Part shown: one piece after another, positions 1-14,183 of the stretch
Numbering within the stretch: the first letter of the stretch is position 1
Layout of the letters: each line of letters starts with the position of its first letter
Origin: Helianthus annuus
Lineage: Eukaryota > Streptophyta > Magnoliopsida > Asterales > Asteraceae
Length of the DNA stretch: 64,000 nucleotides
Assembly: GCF_002127325.2 (NCBI RefSeq)
Contig: NC_035437.2
Span: 115,626,916-115,690,915 of the forward strand
Direction: 5' to 3'
Notes under the pieces: model-generated
Databases searched by the model: none
What the model was told of the DNA's origin: nothing
What the model saw: the letters and a program-made list of their open reading frames with translations, nothing else
Position numbers and translations under genes: made by a program

Positions 1-38
1 TACTTCAATATAAGGATCACATGCTTGAAGGATCACGT

Positions 39-3317
<3,279 letters not shown>

Positions 3318-3335
3318 GACATTCCTCGGAGGATA

Positions 3336-3350
3336 CTGTAATTGCTATTG
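3336..3350 (-). promoter_or_regulatory. Stop-codon readthrough context between gag and pol of element A
   Basis: On the minus strand the junction reads CAA TAG CAA TTA CAG. Gag and pol are in the same frame, with only nine codons between the UAG and the pol Met at 3317. A UAG followed by CAA UUA is the leaky context known from tobamovirus replicase genes (CARYYA type). The hexamer after the stop is also kept in element B at 9476-9481. Readthrough would set the ratio of Gag to Gag-Pol. Confidence 0.75.
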
Positions 3351-5897
3351 CTCCCTTGGCTTCGAGGTTGGCTTCATGGATGAGGTATAACAATCCTTAG
3401 CCTCCTGTTGATCACTGTCGATCTTGATTATCCCCCATGGGCTAGGGAGTTTCACACATTGATGATAGGTGGATGGGACTGCTTTCATATCATGTATCCA
3501 GGGCCTGCCAAGGATAACATTGCAACAAGATAAACAGTCAATAACACAAAATTTTTGATAATTATGTAATCCTTCCACGTAGATTGGGAGTTTGATGTCC
3601 CCCAGAGTTTTCTTCGTTTCTCCACTGAATCCTACAAGCACGGAGGATCTTGGTGTGATGTCTGATTCTGGAATACCCATTTTCTTCAGAACATCAAGCT
3701 GGATAATGTTCACTGAGCTTCCTCCATCGATAAGGATCCTGCGGACAAAATGGTTAGAGATAAAGAGAGTAATAACTAAACTGTCATGATGAGGATCCTG
3801 AATGTTAATGCGATCATCCTCATCAAACGTTATCATCTTCCCTTCTGAGACACTTGATGTTCTAATAGGTCTTTCTCCATTATCCATTTTTGACTCCTTT
3901 GCATGCCTTTTGGCTGCCGAGAAGGATGTACCACAGATGTCTGATCCTCCAGAAATAAAGTTGATCACTTGTGCATTTGCCGGAGGTGCTGGAGCCTTTT
4001 CAGGGATCCTTTCAGGATCCTGAGTTTTTTGCTTTTTTCTTCCCAACAATTCTTTTAGGTGCCCCTTGCTTAACAGATATCCAATCTCTTTTCTTAAAGC
4101 TATGCATTCTTCAGTTAGATGCCCGAAATCCTCATGGTATGCAAACCATTTTGACTTGTCTTTAGTCCCGGATGGTTTATCATTCTTCCTGGGCCACCTA
4201 GCTTTTTCACCTAGCTTCTGCATTGCAAGGATTAGTTCATGATTATCAACGGAAAAACAATATTCTGAGATTGGAGGATGATCTTCATCATCCTCTTCTT
4301 GGTCAACAGCATGCACATTCTGATTCTCATTTCTATGGTAGGATTTGAATTTGTTGTTCTTGAAGGAGGATCCTTGCTTCTCCTGTTTTGAGGATCCTAC
4401 TTGTCTCTCCTGGATCCTCTTGTCATCCTCTAGCCGGATGAACCTGAGTGCCCGAGTTCTTACTTCATCTAGATTCCTGCATGGTGTCATAACAAGATCA
4501 TCATAGAATAATGAATCCTTAAGCAGTCCCATTTTGAAGGCTTCAACAGCCGTAGCCATATCCAAGTTGGGAATGTCCAAGGATTCTTTACTAAATTTAG
4601 TTATATAATCCCTTAATGATTCATTATGACTTTGAGTTACCCTATATAAATCACTGGTTAATCTTTCAAATTTTCTACTACAAGAGAATTGGTTATTGAA
4701 TAAATTAACTAAATTAGCAAATGAAGTAATAGAGTAAGGGGGAAGACTTAGCAGCCACTTAAGAGCTGATCCAGTAAGAGTGGATCCAAATCCTTTACAT
4801 AGGCATGCTTCCTTCAACTTTTCTGGGATAGGATTGATTTCCATCCTCTCCCTGTATTGTGCTACGTGTTCCTCTGGATCCGTTGTACCATCATATAGCT
4901 TCATAGTAGGGATATGGAACCTTTTGGGTACCTCTGCATCACAAATTGGTGGTGCAAAGCGAGATACCTTATGGCTTCCATCTGCAATCTCTGGGATAGG
5001 CTTGACTACCCCTGGGACACTTAAGATCATATCTTTTAGCTTCTGCAACTCCCTGGCCATAGCATGATTGATACCTGTATCCTGCATGAATCCATGGTTA
5101 GTGGTAAGATAATTATTTAAAGTGTTACCTCCCATTGGGTTCAAGTTAGTGAATCCATATTGCTGGGATTCTGGAATAACGGATGGACCAGTTGAAGCAA
5201 TGGTCTGCATTGGAATGAAGTCCCCTTGATGGACATCTAGACTTCTTGTTTGCGAACTCTTTAGGGATCCTGGCATCTGGGAGGATCCTGGTATCTGGAA
5301 GGATCCTGGTATCTGAGATGATCCTGGAACGAAGGAGGATCCTTGAACCTGGGATGATCCTGGAACAAAGTAGGATCCTTGAAACTGCTGCGCTCCCGGG
5401 TAGGCTCCTGATTTCATGAAGGATCCCATATGCTGGGGGTAGGATCCTGCCGGCTGAAAGTGTGAGCCTGATGTCTGAGTCATTGCTGTTGATCCGAGGT
5501 GCAATCCTCTTGATTCTCCCATAATTTGCACGCCTGGAATTTCCGATGACTGAGAAGTGATCATTAGAGTATCAAAGCTCAAGGATTTGGGCATCAGTGG
5601 GGAATGATCCTCTGCCGTTCTCCTTTGTCTTTTGAGATCTCCAATTTCCCTGAGGATCCTTTCATTAGTTTCATCCTGCCGCTGCATACGATCCTTCATC
5701 TGCAAAATCAAAGTAAATACATCACTAGTACTGGGAATATAAGAATTCATAGCAGAAGAAGATGGAGGTTTAGAGTTAGTAGGAGTTTGTCTCTTCTCAG
5801 CATTCTTCTGGGATCCTGCCGGTGGAGGAGGCAGAGTGTTCTGAGACGAGGTGACTGCAGACATCGCCGTGGACATGTTTTTCAATGATGAAGCCAT
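3345..5897 (-). CDS. gag: Element A gag and aspartic protease
   Basis: This 850-residue frame starts MASSLKNMSTAM, 54 nt downstream of the PBS. A low-complexity P/S/G region comes first, with degenerate PGSSQ-like repeats near residues 165-215. The retrotransposon gag fold follows at about 325-465 (motif KLYDGTTDPEEHVAQY). A zinc-finger remnant sits near residues 585-605: where B has WCAFHEDFGH, A has WFAYHEDFGH, so the first zinc ligand Cys has become Phe. The protease lies near 710-800 with an active site written DGGSS. The C terminus ends at the UAG discussed for 3336-3350. Gag forms the particle and binds RNA, and the protease matures the polyprotein. The lost cysteine may weaken RNA binding. 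Confidence 0.9.
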   Translation of the reverse strand: MASSLKNMSTAMSAVTSSQNTLPPPPAGSQKNAEKRQTPTNSKPPSSSAMNSYIPSTSDVFTLILQMKDRMQRQDETNERILREIGDLKRQRRTAEDHSPLMPKSLSFDTLMITSQSSEIPGVQIMGESRGLHLGSTAMTQTSGSHFQPAGSYPQHMGSFMKSGAYPGAQQFQGSYFVPGSSQVQGSSFVPGSSQIPGSFQIPGSSQMPGSLKSSQTRSLDVHQGDFIPMQTIASTGPSVIPESQQYGFTNLNPMGGNTLNNYLTTNHGFMQDTGINHAMARELQKLKDMILSVPGVVKPIPEIADGSHKVSRFAPPICDAEVPKRFHIPTMKLYDGTTDPEEHVAQYRERMEINPIPEKLKEACLCKGFGSTLTGSALKWLLSLPPYSITSFANLVNLFNNQFSCSRKFERLTSDLYRVTQSHNESLRDYITKFSKESLDIPNLDMATAVEAFKMGLLKDSLFYDDLVMTPCRNLDEVRTRALRFIRLEDDKRIQERQVGSSKQEKQGSSFKNNKFKSYHRNENQNVHAVDQEEDDEDHPPISEYCFSVDNHELILAMQKLGEKARWPRKNDKPSGTKDKSKWFAYHEDFGHLTEECIALRKEIGYLLSKGHLKELLGRKKQKTQDPERIPEKAPAPPANAQVINFISGGSDICGTSFSAAKRHAKESKMDNGERPIRTSSVSEGKMITFDEDDRINIQDPHHDSLVITLFISNHFVRRILIDGGSSVNIIQLDVLKKMGIPESDITPRSSVLVGFSGETKKTLGDIKLPIYVEGLHNYQKFCVIDCLSCCNVILGRPWIHDMKAVPSTYHQCVKLPSPWGIIKIDSDQQEAKDCYTSSMKPTSKPREQ
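5255..5460 (-). repeat. Degenerate PGSS-coding repeat in gag of element A
   Basis: Coding-strand units encode variants of (I/V/M)PGSS(Q/F), roughly 18-24 nt each, with GGATCC or GATCC supplying the Gly-Ser codons. Seven GGATCC hexamers fall in this stretch (5265, 5283, 5301, 5337, 5373, 5421, 5442). It is both a peptide repeat and the densest patch of the GGATCC word that marks this family. Confidence 0.7.
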
Positions 5898-5953
5898 GTA
5901 ATTCTTTGAAACGATTTCGAACAGAATGTTTTCTTATGAATGAAGCACCAATT

Positions 5954-5971
5954 GCCCCACGGTGGGCGCCA
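5954..5971 (-). promoter_or_regulatory. Primer binding site of element A, tRNA-Lys type
   Basis: On the minus strand the 18 nt read TGGCGCCCACCGTGGGGC, complementary to the 3' end of plant tRNA-Lys(CUU) including CCA, as I recall that tRNA. It lies 3 nt inside the LTR end, as expected for minus-strand priming. Confidence 0.85.
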
Positions 5972-5974
5972 AAC

Positions 5975-6691
5975 TGTTTTGGTCAAAAATCACACAAGGA
6001 TAATGCAACCAAACTTTATGTAAATGGGGTATGATGCTTGGTTTATAGAAAAAGTAAAGGATCACTTCAATGTGAAATATGCAAAGACACGATGATTTAT
6101 ACGAGGAAAAAGCCCTTGATCAATGTATGATCTCCGGCATAAAAAACCTCGGGTGATGGCAACTACCGATCACCAAACTTCAATATAAGAAAAATGGTTA
6201 CAACTTTGGATGATAATGAGCTGAGTACAAGGATCACTATAGTTTCGAGTGTCTAAGCGTGTGAGAGTTGTGTTGTGTGTTCTTCCGAATGAGGAAGAGT
6301 GTTATATATACAAGTGTAGGTGACCTATTTTAGGTAAAAAGACTAATAATCAGCTCATTACCCCTTTAGAAATAAAAGTAAGTCTAGCCTAAATTATCGC
6401 CCTTAAATCATGCCATGTTTCTATATCCTTTACAACGTCCATCTCCGATTAAGCACATGCCATAGTTGTAAAGACGTGTCCTTTAATTGTGATGCTTAAG
6501 AGCGGATCCTGCTAGATGTCCTGCAAAACAACATTAAATTCAATGAAAGCAACTGTTAGCATGAGGATCCTATGATGGTCCGTGATCCTGATCCTGGAAC
6601 TCTGCTGAGGATCACTATCTGCCAAAGAAACAAGGATCACTGGTTAGGATCACATGTGAGGATCATGTATTGTAAAAATCCAGCCCTAACA
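5975..6691 (-). repeat. 5' LTR of element A (717 bp)
   Basis: On the minus strand it starts TGTTAGGGC and ends CCAAAACA, next to the PBS. It contains a TATA-like TATATATA at 6303-6310. On the upstream side of that (6500-6670) lies a cluster of GGATCC, GGATCAC and GATCCTG words. The terminal 12 nt are nearly the same as those of the B LTR, showing that A and B are related families. Confidence 0.9.
6303..6310 (-). promoter_or_regulatory. Probable TATA box in the A LTR
   Basis: TATATATA in an otherwise mixed-composition LTR. Transcription would run leftward through the PBS into gag. Assigned by motif and position only. Confidence 0.5.
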
Positions 6692-7054
6692 GTAACCACT
6701 ACACACAAACACTTGTACTCAAATCTCATTGTAACACTTAGCGATCCGATCAATATCCTGCACTGTATCCTGATATTTGAAGTAATAGAAGAACAAGGCA
6801 GCTGCGATTGTCAGCTCCCGAGGTTTTATGCCGGCGATCTAGATTGATCAAGGGCTTTCCTCGTACATCACGTGTCAACCTTTACTTTTTTGCTCATTGT
6901 TTGATCACAGATACGGCTCTATATCCTGAGCCGTATCCTGAAACTGTTTTTGCAAATAACTCAATTAACATATTTTTGAACACATTCTCTTAGCACACTA
7001 CCTCACTTAACTAATTTGCTCACTTAATTGCTTCGGTAATTTTTGACCAAAACA
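6692..7054 (+). repeat. Right part of the 5' LTR of element B, cut by insertion of A
   Basis: It is colinear without gaps with 15269-15631 of the 3' LTR and ends GACCAAAACA before the PBS. The first five bases, GTAAC, are the expected right copy of the A target duplication. Confidence 0.9.
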
Positions 7055-7057
7055 ATT

Positions 7058-7075
7058 TGGCGCCCACCGTGGGGC
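7058..7075 (+). promoter_or_regulatory. Primer binding site of element B, tRNA-Lys type
   Basis: TGGCGCCCACCGTGGGGC, the same 18-mer as in element A, three bases after the LTR end. Confidence 0.85.
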
Positions 7076-7158
7076 AAGTGGTGCTATTCTTGCTAAAAAC
7101 CTTGCTAAAATCGCTACTTGGTTTTCTTTTTGCGAAACTTTTTGCACAACTATTTTCA

Positions 7159-9475
7159 ATGGCTTCAAGATCAAACATGAGCTCTTCTACCGTGTCTGCA
7201 ACAACATCTGCAACAATTGGTTTGGTGCTTCCTCCTCCTCCACAAGTTCAAGCTCCTTAAAGAGAAATGAAAGCCAAATATCCCGAAACATTCCTGCTGC
7301 TCAGAATGTTTCTAGATCCGGAAATTCATGGAGAACCCATATCCTTGCTTCTAATAACGAAATTCTGTCTTTGTTTGGTAGTATACAGGAACAAATGAAG
7401 AGGCAACAAGAAACTAACTAGACGATCATGAAGGATATACAACTCTTGAAGGCAAACTCCAGGAAACCTGTGGAGGATACAACTACTCCTCTACAGCCCA
7501 GGATGCTGAACTTTAGTTCAGCAACATTTACCGAGGATAATCAAGGCAACATGATGCTGAGTCAGTCCCGGAGCAACATGCTGGAGATACCATCATCCGC
7601 CAGGATATCGACCCTGAGGGATCCAGGATATGGCCCAAAATATGGTCCAGGATATGGCAAAAGCAATAGGCTGGTAATATGTTTGCCAATATCAGTATCC
7701 CTGCTACTAATAGTTCTGATTCTTTGCAGGATATAGGTGTAACATCGACATTGACCAGGGAACTTCAAAAATTGAAGGATATGATATCAAGTGTTCCTGG
7801 AAAAGTGCAGCCTATACCGGAAGTATCCCAGGATAGTCACAGGATATCCCGATTTGCTCATCCAATTTATGATGCTGAAATTCCAAAAAGATTCCAGACT
7901 CCCAGCATAAAGTTGTATGATGAGACGACAGATCCTGAGGAGCATATTGCCCAGTATAGGGAAAGGATGGAAACCAATCCAATCCTACCAGAACTTAAGG
8001 AAGCATGCTTATGCAAAGACTTCGGTTCAACTTTAACAGGATCGGCCTTAAAATGGCTTTTAAATGTTCCACCTTATTCAATTACATCATTTTCTCATTT
8101 ACTTAATTTGTTTATCAGTTAATTTTCTTGTAGCAGGAGCTTTGAGAAACTAACAATTGATCTTTACAGGATAACAAAAGGATTACAAAAATCCCTAAGG
8201 GATTATGTTAACAAATTTAGTAGAGAATCCCTGGATATCCCGAATCTTGATATTGCTACGACAGTACAAGTGTTCAAAATGGGGTTACGGAAGGATCGTC
8301 AATTTTATCAGGATCTTGTAATGAATCCTTGCAGAAACTTAGATGAAGCTCGGAACAGGGCTTTGAGATATATCAGGCTGGAAGATGATAAGAAAACGCA
8401 AGAGAGGATGAATGCATCCTCAACATATGAATCAACTAACAGGAAGTCAGAATCCTCATACAAACCATATCGCTCCAAGCCATATGGTAGAAATGACAAC
8501 AAGAGAGTGAATGCTGTCGAAGATGAGGATCCTGAAGAGTATCCTGAGTTGTCTGAATATTGCTTTTCTGTTAACATTCCCGAATTGATGTATGCCATGC
8601 AGGGTCTAGGAGACAAGGCTAAGTGGCCTCGAAAGAATCAACAAAAGGCTGACTGGAAAGATAAGTCAACATGGTGTGCTTTCCACGAAGATTTCGGACA
8701 TGTAACTGAGGATTGCATTGCTCTAAGGAAAGAAATAAGCTATCTTCTAAGCAAGGGATATCTGAAAGATCTCTTAGGAAGAAAGAAGAATAAAGGTCAG
8801 GATATTGAGAAGGATCCTGAGCGAGCAGCATCACCTCCCGCGGATGCCAAGATAATCAACTTCATTTCGGGAGGATCCGACATTTGTGGGACTTCATATT
8901 CGGCAGCAAAGAGACATGCAAAGGAAGCTAAGGCCAAAAGGGGAGACAAACCTGTCAGGATGACTACCCTCACAACTGACAAAGTGATCACTTTTGATGC
9001 AGATGACAGGGATACTGTCCAGGATCCTCACCATGATGCTCTGGTAATAACGTTATATGTGGCTAACCATTTTGTACGCAGGATACTGGTTGATAATGGC
9101 AGCTCCGTCAACATAATCCAACTAGAAACTCTGAAGAGAATGAATGTATCTCCAATAGATATCACTTCAAAGTCTACCGTGCTTGTTGGGTTCAGTGGAG
9201 AGGCTAGAAACACAGTGGGAGAGATAAAGCTGCCTGTATATGTTGAAGGAGTCAACAAGATACAACGTTTCTGTGTGATGGATTCTCTATCCTACTATAA
9301 CATCATCCTGGGAAGACCATGGATTCACGATATGAAGGCCGTACCATCAACATATCACCAATGCATCAAGATCCCTACCCCTTGGGGAGTTGTCAAAATC
9401 GATAGTGATTAGCAAGAGGCGAAAGAATGTTACTCATCCTCAATGAAATCCTCGACCAAACCAAGTGCAGCATAG
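7159..9475 (+). pseudogene. gag: Element B gag-protease, disrupted
   Basis: The frame begins MASRSNMSSST at 7159, matching the start of A gag, but is broken early: a stop at about 7258, frame changes before 7428 and again near 7680, a TAA at 8120-8122 and a TAG at 9410-9412. The gag fold is recognisable near 7890-8250 (KLYDETTDPEEHIAQY). An intact WCAFHEDFGHVTEDC zinc-finger motif follows near 8673, then a protease with DNGSS near 9090. The last in-frame stop, TAG at 9473-9475, occupies the same place as the recoding stop of A and is probably original, not a mutation. The other breaks are decay. Confidence 0.88.
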
Positions 9476-9484
9476 CAATTAAAG
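9470..9484 (+). promoter_or_regulatory. Conserved readthrough context between gag and pol of element B
   Basis: Reads GCA TAG CAA TTA AAG, in frame with the protease upstream and RT downstream. The UAG-CAA-UUA core equals that of element A although the flanking codons differ. This argues that the stop is functional in the family. Confidence 0.7.
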
Positions 9485-12400
9485 ATGCGGGCCCAGGATA
9501 TCGTGGAGAATCTGTAGCAGGATGTGAAGAAAGTTATCCTGGATCAGGATAATCCTGATATCTCGGTGCTCGTAGGGACCAATATCCCTCAGGATATTGA
9601 AGAGCAATTAACTAACTTTCTGAAATGCAGGATGTCAACATTCGCATGGAAGCATGAGGACATGACAGGTATATCCAAAGACATTATTACTCACAAGCTT
9701 GGAATTGACAGGTCATTCAAGCCTATACAACAAAAGAGAAGGAAATTCGCCCCTGAACGGAATGCAATTATCCAAGAGGAAGTTGAAAGATTATTGAAGT
9801 CTAGGATGATTAGAGAAGTCAAATTCCCTAGATGGCTAGCAAATGTGGTAGTGGTTCAAAAGAAGAATGGGAAGTGGAGAGTTTGTGTAGACTACACAGA
9901 CCTAAACAAAGCTTGTCCAAAAGACCCATTCCCTCTGCCTCATATAGACTCGATGGTGGATGCCACCGCCGGCCATGAAATGTTGACCTTCATGGATGCA
10001 TCCTCAGGATTCCAGCAGATTCAAATGGAACCTTCAGACCAAGAGGATACTGCTTTCATGACACCGACAGGTATTTACTGTTATACTGCTATGCCTTTTG
10101 GTTTAAAAAATGCAGGTGCAACGTACCAGAGATTGGTGAACATGATGTTTAAAGATAAACTGGGGGACACCATGGAGGTGTACATTGATGATATGGTGGT
10201 CAAATCCAAGAAGGCTGAGGATCATCTCCAGGATATTAAAGGAGCATTCGATATCCTGGACCAGTATAATATGAAACTAAATCCTACAAAGTGCCATTTT
10301 GGAGTGGGGGCAGGAAAGTTTTTAGGATACATGGTGACAAAAAGAGGGATAGAGGCAAGCCCGGAGCAGATCAAGGCTATCTTAGATATAAAGTCACCCT
10401 CGAATATGAAGGATGTTCAGCGGTTAACAGGACGAGTCGCAGCCTTGAATAGATTTATTTCGAGATCTTCGGAAAAATGTAAAGAATTCTACGATATCCT
10501 GAAAAAGAATAAGAAACTTGAATGGGGTGAGAAGCATGAAGCAGCCCTGCAGGATTTGAAGCAGTATCTCTCGACCGCGCCTCTATTGATGAAGCCTGAG
10601 GATGGTGAACTATTATCCCTGTATCTTGCAGTATCGGGGAATGCAGTAAGTGCAGTACTCGTAAAGGATCACGAAGGTCAGCAGTATCCTGTTTATTATG
10701 TTAGCAAAAGTTTGTTAAATGCTGAAACTAGATATTCTCACCTAGAAAAGTTAATACTGGCTCTAGTAATGGCATCAAAAAAGCTTAGACATTATTTTGA
10801 AACACATAGGATTCATGTTAAAACTAATTATCCTGTTAAGAACGTGCTTAGGAAACCGGAGATGTCGGGAAGAATGGCTAAGTGGTCGGTAAAATTAAGT
10901 GCCTATGATTTAATATATGAACCTAGAAATGCAATAAAGTCTCAGGCTCTAGCAGACTTTGTGGCTGATTTCAGTAGTGATATTCAGAATGAAGTAGACC
11001 TAGAAGTGCAACAACTAGGAGAAAACTTAGAATCCTGGACACTATATACTGATGGTGCATCTAATATAAGGGGCGTGGGTTTAGGTATACTACTAAAATC
11101 GCCACAGGGGGACATAATACCCCAGGCTATTAGATGTGAATTTCCTGCCACTAATAATGAGGCAAAATATGAAGCTTTAATTGCAGGATTAGAATTGGCT
11201 AAGAATATGAATATTAAAAGTTTACAAGTATATGTTGACTCCTTGTTAATCACTAATCATTTTAATGGATCCTATGCAGTTAAAGGTGAGAAGTTAATCA
11301 AATATCTCGATATTCTCAAAAAATTAGCAGGATATTTCGATGTTTTTACACTTGAACTGGTACCAAGAGAGGATAATGCTGAAGCGGATGCCTTGGCAAA
11401 CTTAGGATCATCAGTCAGGATACCGGAGGGAACCCAAATACCGATACTTCATATCTTGTATCCTGCCATGGATCCCTTCAAAGCTCAGGATAAAGAGGTA
11501 ACAAGCACTCAGGATCCTGGTCATGATCCTGAGAAGGATACTGGATCCTGGATGACTCCAATCATAAGATATCTCAAGGAAGGAGACATTCCTGAAGACA
11601 AAAATCCTAAGGCATTTAGGATGAAGGTATCACGATTCACCATTATAAATAATATTTTGTATAAGAAATCTCTTGCAGGTCCATACCTAAGATGCTTGAA
11701 GGATCCTGAGGCCATGGAAGTGCTTCAGGATATACACGAAGGGGATTGTGGTAACCATACTTGGGGCAAATCTTTATTCTCAAAAGTGTTGAGAACAGGA
11801 TACTATTGGCCGACAATGAAGAAAGATGCTGCAGAATACGCTCAAAGATGTGATGCATGTCAGAGGCATAGCAACATATTGCATCAACCGGCTGAACCAT
11901 TATATCCTATAGCTTCCCCTTGGCCATTCATGAAGTGGGGAATGGACATAGTAGGAAAGTTGCCAAAAGCTCCAGGAGGAAAAGTTTTTATGCTAGCAAT
12001 GACCGACTATTTTTCTAAATGGGTTGAAACTGAAGCATTTGTCCAAGTTAGAGACCAAGAAGTAGTATCCTTCATAAAGAGAAATATCCTGACCAGGTTT
12101 GGAGTACCAGCCGAGATAATCTGTGACAATGGCTCTCAGTTCATAAGCAAGAGGACTACTGACTTTTCCAAGAGTTGGGGGATCAAAATGATCACATCTA
12201 CCCTGGTGCATCCTCAAGCGAATAGACAAGCAGAATCCTCAAACAAGATAATTGTCAATAACTTAAAGAAGAGACTTGGAGCCAAAAAAGGAAGATGGGC
12301 ACAAGAATTACCCTTTGTTTTGTGGGCTGATAGGACAACGGTAAAGAATGCGACAGGCCAAACCCCATTTTCCTTGGTATTTGGAGCAGAAGCAATGATT

Positions 12401-12781
12401 CCAACGGAAATGGCGATACCTACTGCAAGATCTATCCTACAGGATCCTGAATAGAATCCTGGAGCCTTATGTCAAGAATTAGATATTGTGGATGGAACAA
12501 GGGACGCAGCAAAGCTAAGGATGGCAGCATATCAACAGAGGATATCCGGAGCATACAACAAGAATATAAGGACTGGGAGGTTTCAAGTCGGAGATTGGGT
12601 GTTAAGAAAAGCTTTTCAGAATACTACGAATCCTGCTGATGTAAAATTGGCTCCAAAGTGGGAAGGACCCTATGAGATTGAATCCGAATCAGGAAAAGGA
12701 GCATACCGACTCAAGAATATGGAGGGGGATATGCTACCAAAATCTTGGAATGCTATACATCTAAAGCTCTATTTCATATGA
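9476..12781 (+). pseudogene. pol: Element B pol (RT, RNase H, second RNase H, integrase) with in-frame stops
   Basis: Colinear with A pol. Only nonsense changes break it: TAG at 9515-9517 and TAG at 12452-12454, both in the main frame, so the long open part is 9524-12454 and the C-terminal piece is 12488-12781. RT has a YIDD motif near 10180. The second RNase H begins near 11035 with YTDGAS. The integrase zinc region is near 11740-11870 and the catalytic core begins near 11935. In the integrase E region the usual HPQANGQAE reads HPQANRQAE. No chromodomain is seen. Domain content and order match the Tat clade, and this copy cannot make full-length Pol without suppression of two stops. Confidence 0.9.
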
Positions 12782-14183
12782 GTTTGGAATTTAATTTCTA
12801 ACTCAGGATGGTATGAATTCTATCTCTTTTAATATGTTTAATATTATTTACTCTTTTGAACTGATTACCGACTTAAGCATCGGAGGGGTGTTAGCCAAGC
12901 TAACACCCACCTTAGTTTAAGGATGTTTTGTAGGATATGCTTCAGGATATACCTCCAAGATATACGCTCGGGATAATTCGGAAGATTAGAGGATTGGCCC
13001 CCTCTCTCACGTTTAAGGGATCCTGATCCCTTCACAGGTTTAAAGGTATTCACCTTTCTCATGAATTGGGTTTAAACACCCCGCCTGGAGCGCAAGTTAT
13101 CCAGGGATAGTTCAAGGTGGCGGGACCAGTTCATGTAAAAGTGGCTGACAATTTCGTTACTGTTGGCTATACCCTGGATCCTTAAGGTATATGAGGATTG
13201 ATCACCCTCTCTCGCGAAAGGGTATTTTCATACTCTCTAAGGTTTAAAGGTTTTCACCTTTCTAAGTCTTGGAGTTTATACACTCCCGCCTGTAGCGCAC
13301 GAAAACAAGAGTGTTTTCACACTCTTCTAAGGTATAAAGGTTTTCACCTTTCTAGGTTTCGGGGTTTCCACACCCTCGCCTGTAGCGCACGAATCGTGGG
13401 TAAAATCCCCGGTAAAACTCAAAGACTTAAAGGTTTTCACCTTTTCAAGTCTTGAGGTTCTTATACTCCGGCTTAAATGCCTGGAAACTGGGTTTAGTCC
13501 CAATAAAATACAAATTTTTTGGATAATCCCAAAGTATATTTTCAAAAAACATAATCATTTACAAGTCTACATAAATTTTTGAAAAAAGATTGCTAAGTTT
13601 AAACAACTGGTTGAAGAATTGCTAAAGGATCATATCCCGGTATAACATACTGGTCCTGCACAGACAGGGGACATCCGTGATGGAACATGACGTATGCTGA
13701 CACTATATCCGACTGGGGACATTTATGCTGGAGCAAGAAGGAAACCTATACCAACATTATATCCCACTGGGGACATTGCGAATGATTCAAAGGTTTAAGA
13801 ATGAAGATTATTGCCTAGGTGTTTCTGGTATGGATTCTTACTTTTCCTAAGTTTGAAGGCCTTATCTGAGTAAGCTAAGTTTTTATGAAAATTTGTATTT
13901 AACTAAGTTTTTGTCAAACATTCTGAACAAAGGTGACAAAGCGATTAAGTATCATACCAGTATCCTGATTAGGATATTCCGAATTTTTTTTTCAAAATAA
14001 CATATAACACGGAGATGAGGTCGAAAAGGTTAGTTTATTATTATTGGTCCAAAAAATTGTATTCTTGGTTTCATCTCAAAAAGAGACCCATTCACCAAGA
14101 ACACAATTAAGTTTTTAAAGCATATTTACATAAACAGTTGAAGGCTTCATCCTGAAAACACAGGATCCCACCACCTTCAACTG
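12782..14183 (+). other. Noncoding 3' region of element B
   Basis: There is no supported sense ORF here. It holds the 13036-13480 repeats and a second set of degenerate units around 13650-13780 marked by ACTGGGGACAT spaced 50-60 bp. GGATAT and GGATCC words are scattered through it. Confidence 0.6.
13036..13480 (+). repeat. Imperfect tandem repeats with internal hairpin
   Basis: Four units start near 13036, 13229, 13340 and 13428. Each has a core AAAGGT-TTTC-ACCTTT, which can fold as a 6-bp stem with a TTTC loop. Three of them continue to a CGCCTGTAGCGCACGAA-like end about 65 bp later. Units are 90-190 bp apart and diverged. Confidence 0.7.

Noticed and set aside
5954..7075. tRNA genes at the PBS sequences
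   Set aside because: Only the 12-18 nt complementary to tRNA 3' ends are present; no tRNA body or promoter boxes.
9410..9412. First TAG in B as the recoding stop
   Set aside because: A has a sense codon here and the following codons are CAA GAG, not CAA TTA; the conserved context is at 9473 instead.
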